Part shown: piece by piece, positions 12,000-23,876 of the stretch
How positions within the stretch are numbered: the first letter of the stretch is position 1
Layout: every line of letters begins with the position of its first letter
Source of the DNA: Atrina japonica
Lineage: Eukaryota > Mollusca > Bivalvia > Pterioida > Pinnidae
DNA: 64,000 bases
Direction of reading: 5' to 3'
Assembly (NCBI GenBank): GCA_030159075.1
Contig: BROG01001137.1
Location: 1 to 64,000, forward strand
Notes under the pieces: generated by a model
What the model was told of the DNA's origin: nothing
The model's database searches: none
The model's input: only the letters and a program-made list of their open reading frames with translations
Program-made: the position numbers and the translations under genes

Positions 12000-14900
12000 A
12001 CTCAAGACAAGAACAAGGGATAAAATTTAAAAAACTTTAAAAATTTAAAACGCAATAGGTCGTAGTTATGTCAATTATTTTAGAATTATTTAGAACTGTT
12101 TTGCAAAATACACATTTCAACCAATCCTTCAATCCAGAAATTCTGAGAAATTATTAAAGTTCTTCTTACTCCACCTGTTCGACTCTTGGTTTTTATTGAT
12201 ATTTTACATGCCGCCAATAATTTTAACTTATATGGCGATATCACCAGCTTTATGTGAACTGCCACAAATTTTGACCTATGCTATGAACTGGCAACAATGC
12301 AGTTACATTTCTTTTACGTGTCATTACATCCAAATGGGACCTAGGTTTAAGTATTACCTAAAATATATGACATCCAACGAAATGTTCCTCTAACCTGTAA
12401 CTCTTACAATTTTACTATACAGCTGAATATGATACCATGCCATTGTCTATAAACATGCCTACATTCTGACATAATCATACCAAAAGCTTGATTTTGAGTA
12501 ACACGAAGCTGGCATGCTGCGCAAATGCTGGATGTTCAATATATTTACCCAGTCATATGGGTATGAATTTTAATCTTCCTATTACATCCATCTGAAATAA
12601 TATACAATTTATGAATACTGATAAAAGGGAATATATTTTCAGTGATCCATTTCTTTGGGAAAATTATATTATTTTAGCTTTAGCATCTGCACAGTCAAAA
12701 GGTATTCATAAAAAAAATCAAGTATAAAGATCATTTACATTCGGCTGCAGGGTATACAGATGTTCCATGTGAATTTAGATATGCATTTCTCTAGCTATAG
12801 CAGAATTGATTTTGCTGCAAATATACTATGATTATTAGTGAGATATTCCATACATATATGAAATATTCAAATGTTTATTATCCTTATCTAAAGATATCAT
12901 AAATAAGTCAAGCCATTCGACAACAATTTCATTTCTGTTTTATTTTGTAATTAAATTGTCATATTTTCTATTAGTTATACATCTTAAGAAATATTGTAAA
13001 CTTGGTGCTTTTGGCACCCGTTAATTGTTTGCCATACTCGCCCTCAAATGAGAAAACAAATTTAAGATTTTTGTAAAAAATTAAAACTGGACCAACTTAA
13101 GCATACAATCAACATGACTGTGATAATCTAAGGTGAATTTAAGGTGGGGCGAATATGTCCAAGTATACAATTAGTGAAAAAGAACTTCCGACGTAATAAA
13201 CGCCAACTTCTTAGGAAGGTTCAATTAAGTTTTCCTGTTCTAAAAACAAACAGGATTTTTTCTGATGTATGGAGGAAAGGATAAGCCATTTTTGAATTTA
13301 TGATGAATAAAGTTATATTTCGGCATCCATTATTCTATAGTATTCAGATTGAGAGTTTAAGGAACAATTCAAAGTTTTACTTAATATTACAAACAAAATA
13401 AAGTTTCTTGTCAACTATCACTAAAGGTAAATAATAGGCACTTTGAATAAAAACAAAATATATTCAATCAGGAATACATGTAAAACGACATATATGTCAC
13501 TTTTAATTTGATTAAATTTGAAAGTGACAAAAAAACAAAAAAAAATATTAAGTCAAAACAGACATTTTAAATGATATCATGCACAGGTACGGTTGAAAAT
13601 TTAGATATAGAAAGGAAATATATGAATTGTAAGTTTCTCTGAAAGAATGGTCTATGATAATTGATAACTAACACATAGGTTTGAAAGCTATGGCAAAAAA
13701 AGTATTTTGTCCAGATGCATTGTTAGCTAAATCGAAACATTTGCGTTTAGCATTAATTACAACACACAATGACATTTGTTAAGAATTTCCTGAAATATTA
13801 AATTGTTTAGTGATTAAAAATATGGTTACTGGGAACAACAACAATAACAACAACCTTTGAATTACCTATATCTTCTGAAATAATGACACAAAATGGCATT
13901 TTATTCTCTGAGACAACAATCAGTATGTGGAATATAAAAGAGAACTTTCTTACACCAGGGACTTTCCACACTCTTTTGAGAATGGAACCTGTACCCTTTT
14001 AAATTGGGAATTTTGGCAAATGTTTATTGAAATTGGGAAATCTAAAAATAAACAAAGCTGTTTGAAAATACAAGAATCTCTTCAAATTCATTGCCATTAA
14101 CCTTAAATTAAAAAATTTTGACTGCAAAAAATTGAAAATGCATTTTTTAAACTGGGAATGGGGCCTTATTTTGACCCTCTATGATAGGGTGGAAAATCCC
14201 TGTTAATTTACCACAATATTTACAGGCCATATGCTTTTCTGACACACATATTTCTTTTGCGGTTCAATGTCAAAATGCATTTTGAAAAAATTGTCACAAA
14301 TTCTGAAATACTTGTATGTACTTTTAATTGTTCAAATATTTAAACTGCTCTATAACTGAGGTACACAACAGTATTTTAATTGCACAAAAATCTTGTTATC
14401 ACAATGTACACCTTTTATTTCATAATTTGGTGTAGATAATTATTTTTATATTGTTTTACCTAAAGCATTCATTCGACTTAAATCTAATTGTTAAAAATTA
14501 TATGAGCAAATTTTGTAATTAAAATTTTGTTTTAAAAATGAAGAATAAGACAATACATATATATATATATACATATGTATATAGTTCAACCCACACACCC
14601 CTCCCCCCAAGTTTGTTTTCCTTACTTTAGACGGTATAATGGGTTTGACAATATATCGTGGTTTACTATTTTCGAGGTGTAGTAGTTCTCATGTCTTTAA
14701 TCCCTGTTGGATATCATATTCTGTTTACAACTCACTACTGTAAATTATGATATTTTGGCTATTGTATAAGTTTGGACAATTTGGACAACCTATTAAAATG
14801 GCCAAAATTAAATCATTCAAAATATGTACATGTTGGAAAATCTAGATCAATTTCTAATATTAACCCGGAAACATTTCTAATGTTAACTTTCATCATTTTT

Positions 14901-15900
14901 GTTTAAAATAAATCTTTGAAAGGCCAGTAATACAAAGGTTTAGGTTTATATATCCCATCTACTCATAATTATTTCTTGACGTGTGATAATTGCTGTGTAA
15001 ACACACTTCGTGGTGATTTTTCCAACTCTCATTTGAAAATCGTGACACTTGTAGTCTGGTTCCCGTCTGACTACTACCCTTTGCTCATACAACCAAATAC
15101 CATGAGACTCAATGTTCGAATGATCTTTCTTCGTGGTTGTAATATGAGTAAACAAGCGACAGTCAGCTTATATTGTCCGATTCACATAAGATGGCGGGGC
15201 GAAGTAACCTTTTGATTACCATACAGATGATTTTACTCATTTTTGGTTATGATGACCAGCATGGGAAAAACGTTTTATTCCTCACTGTATACTCTCATAT
15301 GTATGGTGACAAGTAGGAACGATTACTCTAGCCGGTGTAATTTTTATGTTATGCTTTATTACCTAAAATTTAAACATGTTCAAATCAAGAAAGGGTTCAC
15401 AAGACTCCACCCTGCCAGGTTATATGGATTTTACTACCACAGTTTTACTCACACCTGTTTATTTACCTGGTCTGGTGATAGTGTTGAGGGATTCAACATA
15501 CATAAATGACCATTTCTACCTAAGGGCCAGTGGTGGATGGCGGTATGTGGGTTTTGGTATTATAATGGTGGAATTATATGGAAGGAAATTTGTTCTTCAA
15601 GAAATAGTTGTGGTATGCAGGTTTGGCATTATAATGGGGAGAATTGTATATATATGTATGCATTGTCTTATATCCTCATTTTTCTATATCTTTACATAGT
15701 GGAATCTGGAAGTGTTATGGCAAAGTTCACTTTTTCTATATATTTACACTACTTTTACCTTTTACAATGCATATCATTAAGCTTTTATCTTTTAATTTGG
15801 CATATGTTGGCAGTACATTTGAGGTCTTAAGTTTAAAAATGTTACAGGAAAAAAAAATTGCTATCTCAAAATTAATTTTTCCAGACTAAGAATGAATTAA
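12000..15900. other. Minus-strand gene intron, no coding exon seen
   Basis: AT-rich. Overlapping plus-strand ORFs at 15376-15889 arise around a short duplicated segment (GGTATTATAATGG / GGCATTATAATGG) and lack splice or domain support. Confidence 0.5.
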
Positions 15901-15922
15901 ATGTTTTAGTTTATTTATATAC

Positions 15923-16038
15923 CAGGACCCAGTTTCACAATCCCTTGTTAAATTTATTTTATAGAAGTTAACCAATGTTAAAACAATAGGTTAACCATAT
16001 TAGTTAAATTTAACAATGTATTGTGCAATTGGGTCCTG
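15923..16038. mobile_element. 116-bp MITE with about 36-bp inverted ends
   Basis: CAGGACCCAGTTTCACAAT...TTGTTAAATTT at the left and the inverted AAATTTAACAA...ATTGTGCAATTGGGTCCTG at the right. The copy is nearly a pure foldback. Confidence 0.75.
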
Positions 16039-16039
16039 T

Positions 16040-16927
16040 ATTAGTAAAATGAAAATTGGTGATGGGGTTATTAAATATAGCTAGCTATTTAGAAGTAGAC
16101 TGACTAGCTCTATTCATTGCCCCATATAATTTACAGGACTATACACTGAGGATGTTATTGGGTTACCCCACCAGACAAATGCTTGGTGAAAGCAACTTGT
16201 CCAAATCATAAATCCACTTTTCCAAAATTTCTAAAGAAACCATTTTCCAAATCATAGTGTTACATACTGACTTCTGAGTGTTTAAAAGAAAGTTAACAGT
16301 GTTAAAGCAGGTTTTTGTATTTGATATAACCTTAAGATGAATTTATCAATTTGTTACAGATAAACAACGTATTATCTCAGGAAGTGAGATTCAATGTGAA
16401 CTGAATTGTTAGATGCACTTAAGAATGTTTTGAAAGCTGCTATCAGTTTCATTTTTTTTTCTTTTAAATTCTTCTTGATGCTTTCTTCCTCATCAATTTT
16501 CTTGTTATTGTTTTGTTTTTCCCTTTTTTTGTCTTAAATTTTAAGTAACATAATTTTATGATTGCATGACAAGTTTGTAATCAAGTCAGTGAAAGTTATT
16601 TATTCCCCATTAATGACAAGCTTTTTACTGACTATATTTTTCGAATGACCTCATCAACCCTTGTTCCTTTATTTTCCATTCCGTACTTCATTAGAAGACA
16701 CTGTTTGGGCAGAGGAGTGTAAAACTACCAAAATATTTATTTGAGAAATTTCTCCATATATATAAGACACTACAATCAAGTTGTAGTCTAAACTTTCAGG
16801 TTAATAAACATCACAATTAAGATTTAAGATTTTAATTTGTCCATAATCAGACTAGTGCACAAGAAAACATACTTGTCCAATGTATTATAACCTCTATATG
16901 GACAATCGGGCAAACATGTTCTTGATA

Positions 16928-17012
<85 letters not shown>

Positions 17013-17250
17013 GATGAGCCCTATAATTTGGAAAATGGTTTCTTTAAAAATTTTGGGAAAAATCACTGTGGATTTATGATTTGGACAAGTTACTTTTGCT
17101 TGGCATTTATCCAATGGGACAAGCCAATAAAATCCTAGGTGTAAAGTCCTGTAAATAATATCAGACAATAAATTGAACTTCTTGGTCTACCACTAAATAG
17201 CTAGCAATATCAAATCTCCCCAATCACCAATTTTCATTTTACTAATACTA
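16040..17250. repeat. 1.2-kb inverted repeat with about 220-bp arms
   Basis: The left arm (about 16040-16262) carries AGTAAAATGAAAATTGGTGA, TAGCTAGCTATTTAG, ATTTACAGGACTATACAC and CTTGTCCAAATCATAAATCC. All four recur in inverse order on the other strand at about 17018-17250. The spacer of roughly 750 bp includes the TA array at 16932-17011. In an intron of the minus-strand gene. Confidence 0.85.
16932..17011. repeat. (TA)n microsatellite
   Basis: Pure run of about 80 bp in the spacer of the 1.2-kb inverted repeat. Confidence 0.95.
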
Positions 17251-17500
17251 GCATATAAATACACTAATATATATACATGTTTTTGACAATATTATTGACA
17301 TATGCATTTAAAACAAAATTTCAGATAGTAATTAAATAATATTTTTTGTAACAAATGTAAAGTTTTCAAAAATATTGTATGGATTATAATCAGCATTTAA
17401 TTGTGTTACAGCCAACACAACTTTTCCCATTATCAATAAAATAGAATAAACGTGAAGTTATGGTATGGATGAAATAACATAGAACAGAGAGAAGACTTAC

Positions 17501-17624
17501 CCAAACTGATGAAGGGGCAAAGCAGATCCAACTTTATGGAAGTTGGGTGAATACTCCACAGCTTGGTAGCTTTTATCACCTTCTGATGCATAAGGTATAC
17601 CATTTCTTTTATCTATTGTTGTCT
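17501..17624 (-). CDS. Unidentified minus-strand protein, exon 4
   Basis: Minus strand: attttctacag acceptor, 124 bp, TTTGG/gtaagt donor. It encodes TTIDKRNGIPYASEGDKSYQ and AVEYSPNFHKVGSALPLHQF. Entry phase 1 and exit phase 2 agree with the exons on both sides. The EYSPNFHKxGS segment looks like a conserved core and would be the best query for identifying the family. Confidence 0.78.
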
Positions 17625-18296
17625 CTGTAGAAAATTAAAAAAGAAAAACATCTTTTACAGGTTAATGTGTATTCTGAAAGTGTCAAGCAAAAATGTCAAT
17701 CTAGGGCTATACATAGAAGAAATTTTTTTTAAGTGCCTCAGTAAATCACAGACCCATTAAAATAGCCTTTCAACAAGTTTGCCATTCCCTAAAAAGGGGA
17801 AAAAATCAAATAAATTGATACTCTCATTTAAAAGTGTCATTACCACAAAGGTTACTTGTGATATATGAAATTTTGTGAAGCCATATCTTAAAACTACAAT
17901 TTCACCGATATTTTTTAAAAATAATTTTTTCACTTGAATAGTAAAATAAACCATCCTAAAAGTGATAAAGAGAGTAGACTTTTTCCTGTGGTTTAAACAG
18001 CAAGGAGCCACAGAAATAAGAGAAACCATTTGTTCACACTATTGACATGGATTTAAGCCAGTACACAAAGAATCCCTTTCTACAACACAATAAAGCGTTT
18101 GGGTTCAAAGGTTGTAAAAATAAAATAAATAACATTAATCAAAGCATAAGAGATGGATGGTAAAGAATCTGATGTCATCAAAGGAGGAAAAATGTGGAAT
18201 TTAAACTTCACTTGCCAGACACAATAAGGTACACAACCACAAGAGGTCACTCACATGTAACCCCATTGTAAATTTCCTTGGATCCTCTTTATGACA

Positions 18297-18548
18297 ACCC
18301 AGCCTGGCTCAGTCGGTAGCGGGCTCGTCTCTTGATCGTTAGGTCTTGAGTTCAAGTCCAGCTGGAGGAAGGTCGGTTTCCTGTCCTTCGGATGAGACAG
18401 TAAAAACCAAGGTCCCATGTAACAGTAGGTTTCGGCACGTTACAGAACCTTCACTGCTCAATGGCCATAAGTGCAGAGCAAAGGCCAATATTTGAAGCCC
18501 TTCACCAGCTTTTGGAGACATATCCATATGAGTGAAATCTTAACAACA
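18297..18548 (+). mobile_element. tRNA-derived SINE, copy 1
   Basis: The head has an A-box-like GGCTCAGTCGGTAGC and a B-box-like GAGTTCAAGTCC. The body carries TTTCCTGTCCTTCGGATGAG and the tail ATATGAGTGAAATCTTAACA. It is the most diverged of four near full-length copies and lies in an intron of the minus-strand gene. Confidence 0.85.
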
Positions 18549-18910
18549 ACTCTTCATGACATATCAGAAAATTAATTAGATTGTGAAAGAGAGCAGATTT
18601 TACAGAGTATCGGTAACACTCATCTCCAAAAATAAACATTTATAAACATAATTCAAATTCTCATTTAAACTTCCAATTTAATCTCTGATTGATTTTCACA
18701 ATAGACTTCAATGTGCTAATTAATTATGGACTGATAATGCCAATGAACCTTCAAATAATTTTGATATTTTACAAGAAATTTACAAAATATAACTCATCTC
18801 CAATAGCAAAATTTTTTTAATATAATTCAAATTCTCAATTTTACTCTTTCACAATAGACTTCAATGGGAAAATAATCATGGACTGATTATACGAATAAAC
18901 CTTTCAAATT

Positions 18911-19088
18911 CAGTGGAACCTCGCTATTAAGACCACCTATCTGACTGACTAAAAGTGGTCTGATTAGCGAGGTGGTCTTTTAAGTGAGGTTCTATACTTC
19001 TTAGATATTTATCAAGAGACTGAAAACTTGTGGTCTGAAATGTGAGGTGGTCTCCTAAATGAGGCGGTCTTTAGGCGAGGTTCCACTG
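18911..19088. mobile_element. TA-flanked pogo/Tigger-like MITE, copy 3
   Basis: CAGTGGAACCTCGCTATTAA at the left and GGCGAGGTTCCACTG/TA at the right form near-perfect inverted repeats. Inner segments alternate AAGACCACCT and GAGGTGGTCT, the same motifs as in the expanded element at 56436-57752. Confidence 0.8.
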
Positions 19089-19192
19089 TAATTTTTATAT
19101 TTTAAAAGAGATATATAATGTGTGCTACATTTAAACAAAAAACTTTTCATTTAATTCAAACGGTGTAGATGAGCTCTAGGTTACCATTTCTG

Positions 19193-19472
19193 AGCCGGCC
19201 TGGCTCAGTTGGTAGCGCGCTCGACTCTGGATCATGAGGTCGTGAGTTCGAGTCCCGTCAGCGACAGGTTGGTTTCCTGTCCTTCGGATGAGACAGTAAA
19301 AACTGGAGGTCCCGTGTCGCAGTAGGTGTCGGCACGTTAAAGAACCCTCACTGCTCAATAGCCATAAGTGCCGAGCATAGGCCAAAATTTGAAGCCCTTC
19401 ACTGGCATTTGGTGACGTCTCCATATGAGTGAAATATTCTTGAGTGGGACGTTAAACAGCAATAAACATAAA
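19193..19472 (+). mobile_element. tRNA-derived SINE, copy 2
   Basis: Full-length, about 280 bp: GGCTCAGTTGGTAGCGCGCT A box, GTGAGTTCGAGTCC B box, conserved centre with CGGATGAGACAGTAAAAACT, and a TTAAACAGCAATAAACATAA tail. The tail abuts the splice donor of exon 3 of the minus-strand gene. Confidence 0.92.
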
Positions 19473-19478
19473 CGTTAC

Positions 19479-19628
19479 CATTTCTGCCTCTTCCAAAGAG
19501 CATCCTATGGGTAATTTCTTGACTTGACGTTTTCGTCGCTTTATGTTCTCCATTAAAACTGCATCTTAACCCAACTTTGGTCAAACCTGGATCTAACAGC
19601 CATTCATTTTTGGATCTCATATATGTGA
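19479..19628 (-). CDS. Unidentified minus-strand protein, exon 3
   Basis: Minus strand: attgtttttgtag acceptor, 150 bp, AAATG/gtaacg donor. It encodes a segment with RSKNEWLLDPGLTKVGLRCS and HRMLFGRGRN, enters in phase 1 and leaves in phase 1, compatible with exon 4. A second AG 13 bp into the exon would allow a phase-2 entry (exon from 19615) without changing the rest. A SINE on the opposite strand ends a few bases past the donor. Confidence 0.72.
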
Positions 19629-20240
19629 CTACAAAAACAATAGTATATGTATAAGTCATCTATCATCCAGATATACCTTTCAGACAAACAGATATAAATT
19701 GTCATATTCTACACACACAATTTTGTACACTTTTTTAAAAAAAACATCAATATTTAGAGATACATGTAAAATCTCAACAGAGGCCCCGTAACAATATTCC
19801 TGTGCCCCTACGGGACCTAGGCTGATTTGGTGAAAAAAGTTTACCAGCATATGCATGAAAGGCTGGTGGATCTCTTCTCTACTACATGGCTGCCACCATA
19901 TAACTGAAAAATTTTGGGGTGTGTAGTAAAACACCATAAAAGAAACAAATAAAATGTCAAATGATGTACATTGTGTATAATCAATTTCTAACTGAAATCT
20001 TACATATATATATATACCTACATAAAGCCATTTTGCCAATCCTTTATATTTACATACCAACTGTCATTTCCTTCATTGCAAGTATACAGACCGGTTGCAT
20101 TTATATTCAATGTTTAACATACAGCTGTTCAACTGTTATGTCACATGAAAACCTCACCCCAAAAAGTCAATTATATAGAACGAATTTCGTATCTAGCTGA
20201 CTACAGATTCACAGAAAATGGTAATATATATAAATATAAC

Positions 20241-20363
20241 GATTGTTTTTCATTTATTGAAAAACATGGAATATACATGCAATGACTCATGGTGCTGCAA
20301 AGAATTTTTTTTCCATGAGCCATTGCATGGATATTCCATGTTTTGCAAAAATGAAAAACAATC
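20241..20363. repeat. 123-bp foldback hairpin
   Basis: GATTGTTTTTCAT and AAAACATGGAATATACATGC pair with GCATGGATATTCCATGTTTT and ATGAAAAACAATC, leaving a loop of roughly 20 bases around 20295-20310. Short loop and few mismatches; in intron 2 of the minus-strand gene. Confidence 0.85.
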
Positions 20364-20771
20364 CTTAAATACCTACATGGGTATGGTCTCATGGGTTTCC
20401 AGTTATTGGGGAAAATCTCCGCAGCCGGATATTTCGGATTTTCTGGATCTGGAATATACTTAAGTTTGGATTTCCAGTCTGGACCATTTCTGGAAGCAAA
20501 TATATAATTTTCAATTCAATTTGAACCATGTATATATTTTTTTGATAAATTACTTGAAGTTATACAACAGGTATATGCTTTGCATGTTGTAAAAATAATT
20601 CCATGTCTTAGCATTTATAAATTTTATGTAAATTTTAGAACATGAAAAAAATTAAGTTATAAATGGTTTCATGTCCATATAATGGTCATTCTGTTTCAAA
20701 CATTGGTGAGATACACATGTCTAGATCGATTGGCTGTCAGAAAAATATTGGATCAAAATTTCAACACATAC

Positions 20772-20919
20772 TCTGAATACTGGATCTGAACATTTTGGTT
20801 ATGTGGCCACCATTCTTCATAAAACCCATATCCATGTGGAATGTATCGCCTGCCCCTGGACTTGTAGGAAGGTGTGCTACAATTGTTGTGTATATCAGGA
20901 AAGTGGCGTTTCTCCCTCT
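20772..20919 (-). CDS. Unidentified minus-strand protein, exon 2 (frame uncertain)
   Basis: Minus strand: a T-rich tract and tacag precede the exon and a CAGA/gtatgt donor ends it. Using the first AG (exon from 20919), exon 1 continues into a frame containing GRRYIPHGYGFYEEWWPHNQ, which looks like real protein, but it ends in phase 2 and then needs the weaker downstream acceptor of exon 3. Using the third AG (exon from 20915), the frame contains AGDTFHMDMGFMKNGGH, ends in phase 1 and joins the strong acceptor of exon 3. Both frames are open throughout. The exon itself is likely; which frame is translated cannot be settled here. Confidence 0.6.
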
Positions 20920-21246
20920 CTGTAAAAATATAATGTATACATCAGCTGAAATGATTTTGAATTAAATCCAATTCCAGATATCACTTGACATACAAGATGT
21001 GTTGGTCAAGAATAGTATGGTAAATATACATCAAAAGTAGGGCCTAAATGTCTATGAGCCAAATGTTTAAAACTTGGCATTTCATCCTTGTTGCACTTTT
21101 AATGGCCCTCTGAGACCATTATAGGCCTTTTTTAGCCTTGGTGCAAACCAAACTTACCGGTATATATAAATTATTATGAGGGGGGAAAGCTCATTTTAAT
21201 TAGGATTATTGCTGGTCTTTACCCATGCAGAAACAACATTTTTCAA

Positions 21247-21249
<3 letters not shown>

Positions 21250-21322
<73 letters not shown>

Positions 21323-21338
21323 AGACAGAGAGAGAGAA
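21250..21338. repeat. (GA)n microsatellite
   Basis: GA run with two interruptions (GGAGAG, ACAGAG). Confidence 0.95.
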
Positions 21339-21669
21339 TCTTATTTCTCCAAGTCTAACAATATCTCAGTTCTAACCCTGGCTCTTTTTTCACTTATCAC
21401 CTTTTCCAATTTAAAACTACAGGCATTTGTTTCTTTCAATGAGGGTAGAGCATAACGCCTCTTATCAATTTTACACGACCCCCTTCCCCCTCACCTCCCC
21501 TGGTAAGAAATAAATACATGTACCAATGTTTCAAACACTCCCTAGCATTAATACAAAGTAACTGTACTGGAAAATCATATCAAGCATGAACATGCACTCT
21601 CTGCATTTCCTGCATCATTGCACAAAGAAAGCAAATTTTACCGATTTTAGAATTTATGCAAACAATATA

Positions 21670-21848
21670 CAGTGAAACCTGTATATAGGGGCCACCCAAG
21701 GGACCAGAAAATATTGACTTTTATGTACAGGTGACACTTATACACAGATTCAATTAAGTTGAAGTATGCAGTCAAGAGACTTGAAAAAACTGGCCTTTTT
21801 ATACAGGTAATCTTTATATAGAGGTGGCCACTATAGCAGGTTTTACTG
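21670..21848. mobile_element. TA-flanked pogo/Tigger-like MITE, copy 4
   Basis: TA/CAGTGAAACCTGTATATAGG and AGCAGGTTTTACTG/TA, 179 bp, with target-site-like TA on both sides. Confidence 0.8.
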
Positions 21849-22034
21849 TACCTAGATACGATTTCCTAATATAAAATCGAGTATAAAAGACTTTAATTCA
21901 TTTTGTGTTTAAATTTAAATGTCACAGGAATAATAATTGGTGTTGCCATTGTTGCGATTGTCTATATGGCTCTATTGACTCGAGTGACAGTTATACTTAT
22001 AACGGGTGGTAAATAAATACATCACTCAACTTAC

Positions 22035-22077
22035 CCTGTCTGCCAACTTTTCCTATTTCCGTCGTAACGTGTAGCAT
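22035..22077 (-). CDS. Unidentified minus-strand protein, exon 1 (start codon)
   Basis: Read on the minus strand, ATG at 22077-22075 opens MLHVTTEIGKVGRQ and stops at a perfect CAGG/gtaagt donor, phase 1. This is the proposed first coding exon of a six-exon gene running to 7283 (exons 22077-22035, about 20919-20772, 19628-19479, 17624-17501, 9199-9134, 7412-7283). The frame stays open upstream of the ATG for at least several codons, so the true start could lie further up. The product would be about 215 residues, soluble and basic. I do not recognise the family. The short Tyr/Trp/Pro-rich motifs recall small axonemal microtubule-associated proteins, but that is only an impression of composition. 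Confidence 0.6.
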
Positions 22078-22504
22078 ATTTATGCTTATTGGTAATATTT
22101 CCTGTGTTTTGAAATAATATTTACTACATATTGTTACCCAGACCGGTAATCCTTTAAATGTAAATAAAACGAACAAATACGGCCATGTGCAGACAGGAAG
22201 CCGTGACCTTGGTGATGATAAACAGGTGCGCTATCTCTGACATCTAGCGGACACTTTCGTTTTCAATTTTAAGGGACGTAAGTGATTTCAAGCTTTTGCG
22301 AAGTTTTGTAGGCCTCTATAACACTGATCAATAAAGTGTCAATGAAATATATTTTTAAGCAAGCAGTAAAACTTTCATGAATCTCGATGAAAAGACATTT
22401 AAACTACTAAATTAATCTGCTTTATGATCTGACAAGAGAAAAAAGTGGGTTTTTTTTTCAATGCACAAGTGTCTATCTACCATGAATCGTACTGTATTAT
22501 AAAT

Positions 22505-23100
22505 TTTAAGAGGACGACCATTTGATTCTGAGGGAGCGGGGGCAGGCAGATTTTGGAAATAAATATTCTGGCCTTGAAAATATTGATAATAAATAATTAT
22601 AAGGAAGAAAATTAATAATCTGACTTTAACTGGTGTCAAAGTTGTGGTGAAACCCCATTGCTTTAACCACTCGTCCACAAAGGCCCCACAAATACCAGTG
22701 AAGGCTTCCAAATCATTGAAATGGGATAACATGTAAACTGTTACCTTTCTACGGGTTCCTTATCACAATCTTGCCTCACAATATTGCAGTGTGCAGTGAG
22801 GTTTGTATTTTATAACACTTTTGAAAATTATATAATTATGTTACCCCTTCAACCTCAACTCTCCCTTTGAAAAATCTCTAGATCCGCCACCGCAATATAT
22901 TATATTTCTGACTACATGAAAAAAAATGAAGAAAATAAATAATCTGTCCCCGGTCTGCCTGAAAATAAATATTCTGTCCTGTGACGGTATGAAAATAAAT
23001 AATCTGTCTCAACAAAATCTGTCAGCCCCCCCCCCCCCCAAAACTTTACAACCCCCCCATCCCCCGGTAATTGAGAACAGAATCAAATGGTCGTCCCCTA
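22505..23100. mobile_element. About 600-bp TIR element
   Basis: AGAGGACGACCATTTGATTC near 22510 is the reverse complement of GAATCAAATGGTCGTCCCCT near 23081-23100. The interior has repeated GAAAATAAATAATCTGTC-type units at the right and inverted ones at the left, plus C-runs. No transposase ORF, so non-autonomous. Confidence 0.75.
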
Positions 23101-23770
23101 ATCATGCATGTGATGTACAGACGACACATACATTTTACAATATCTCTTTCTTCGGGATACTAGGAAAATAAATATATATTAAAGATAAGCAAAAACAAAA
23201 TTCCAAGTTTTCATTTGTCGGACCTATTTATACGAAAGCCTACAAGACTCAATTTTGTCCAGCAAATAAAAAATCGCGTTATTACACAATAAGGCGTTAT
23301 AACGACCTTTGAAGGCGATTATACGTGAAAAAGGGCACTATATAAAACGGCTTTTGAAAGGCGTTATAACGACTTTTAAATTCGTAAATTTAAGTACACG
23401 GATGTATAGCATAATATTCCGGTAATGTTCATATAAAATATATTGATGGACATGCTCGTGCGACTGCTTTCATTATTATCATTTCTAACTGAGAAATATA
23501 TGTTGACTGTCGAGATCTGCATGTCAAGTCGCCTTTGTTAAATATCACTTACATTATGTGATTTACAAAACAATTACTCGGTATATAGATAGCGTGAATA
23601 CGCATATTTATAGCTAATAACAAACAAATTGATTTCTTCCTATCTATGTTCCATATTACCGTTTCTCATGACTTCGCCGATAAATGTGTAGTGATATCTG
23701 TTTCTGAATAACGCAGTTTATTGGTTTTCAAAGCCAGTGTAACGTAACTCGACATAGAACAAAAAAATAC

Positions 23771-23876
23771 CCGGGGTCGTTAGTCTACGTAGAAATCCAG
23801 CATACCCGGACACATGTAGAGAAAATTACCCCTATCTGTAAGTTTTCTACGTACTACAATGTTGACTCCGGGTAGC
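23771..23876. repeat. Short inverted-repeat element
   Basis: CCCGGGGTCGTTAGTCTACGTAGAAA-like left arm (cut here) and TTTCTACGTACTACAATG...CTCCGGG right arm pair imperfectly around a centre of about 50 bp. Confidence 0.5.

Noticed and set aside
16824..17168. 114-residue minus-strand ORF with a long Tyr-Ile run
   Set aside because: TA-array translation within an inverted repeat; the same holds at 24034-24282, 38353-38541, 43238-43612 and 59118-59642.
19176..19424. Minus-strand ORFs over the SINEs, also 18339-18527 and 40243-40557
   Set aside because: The same peptide recurs in each SINE copy; it is antisense SINE sequence.
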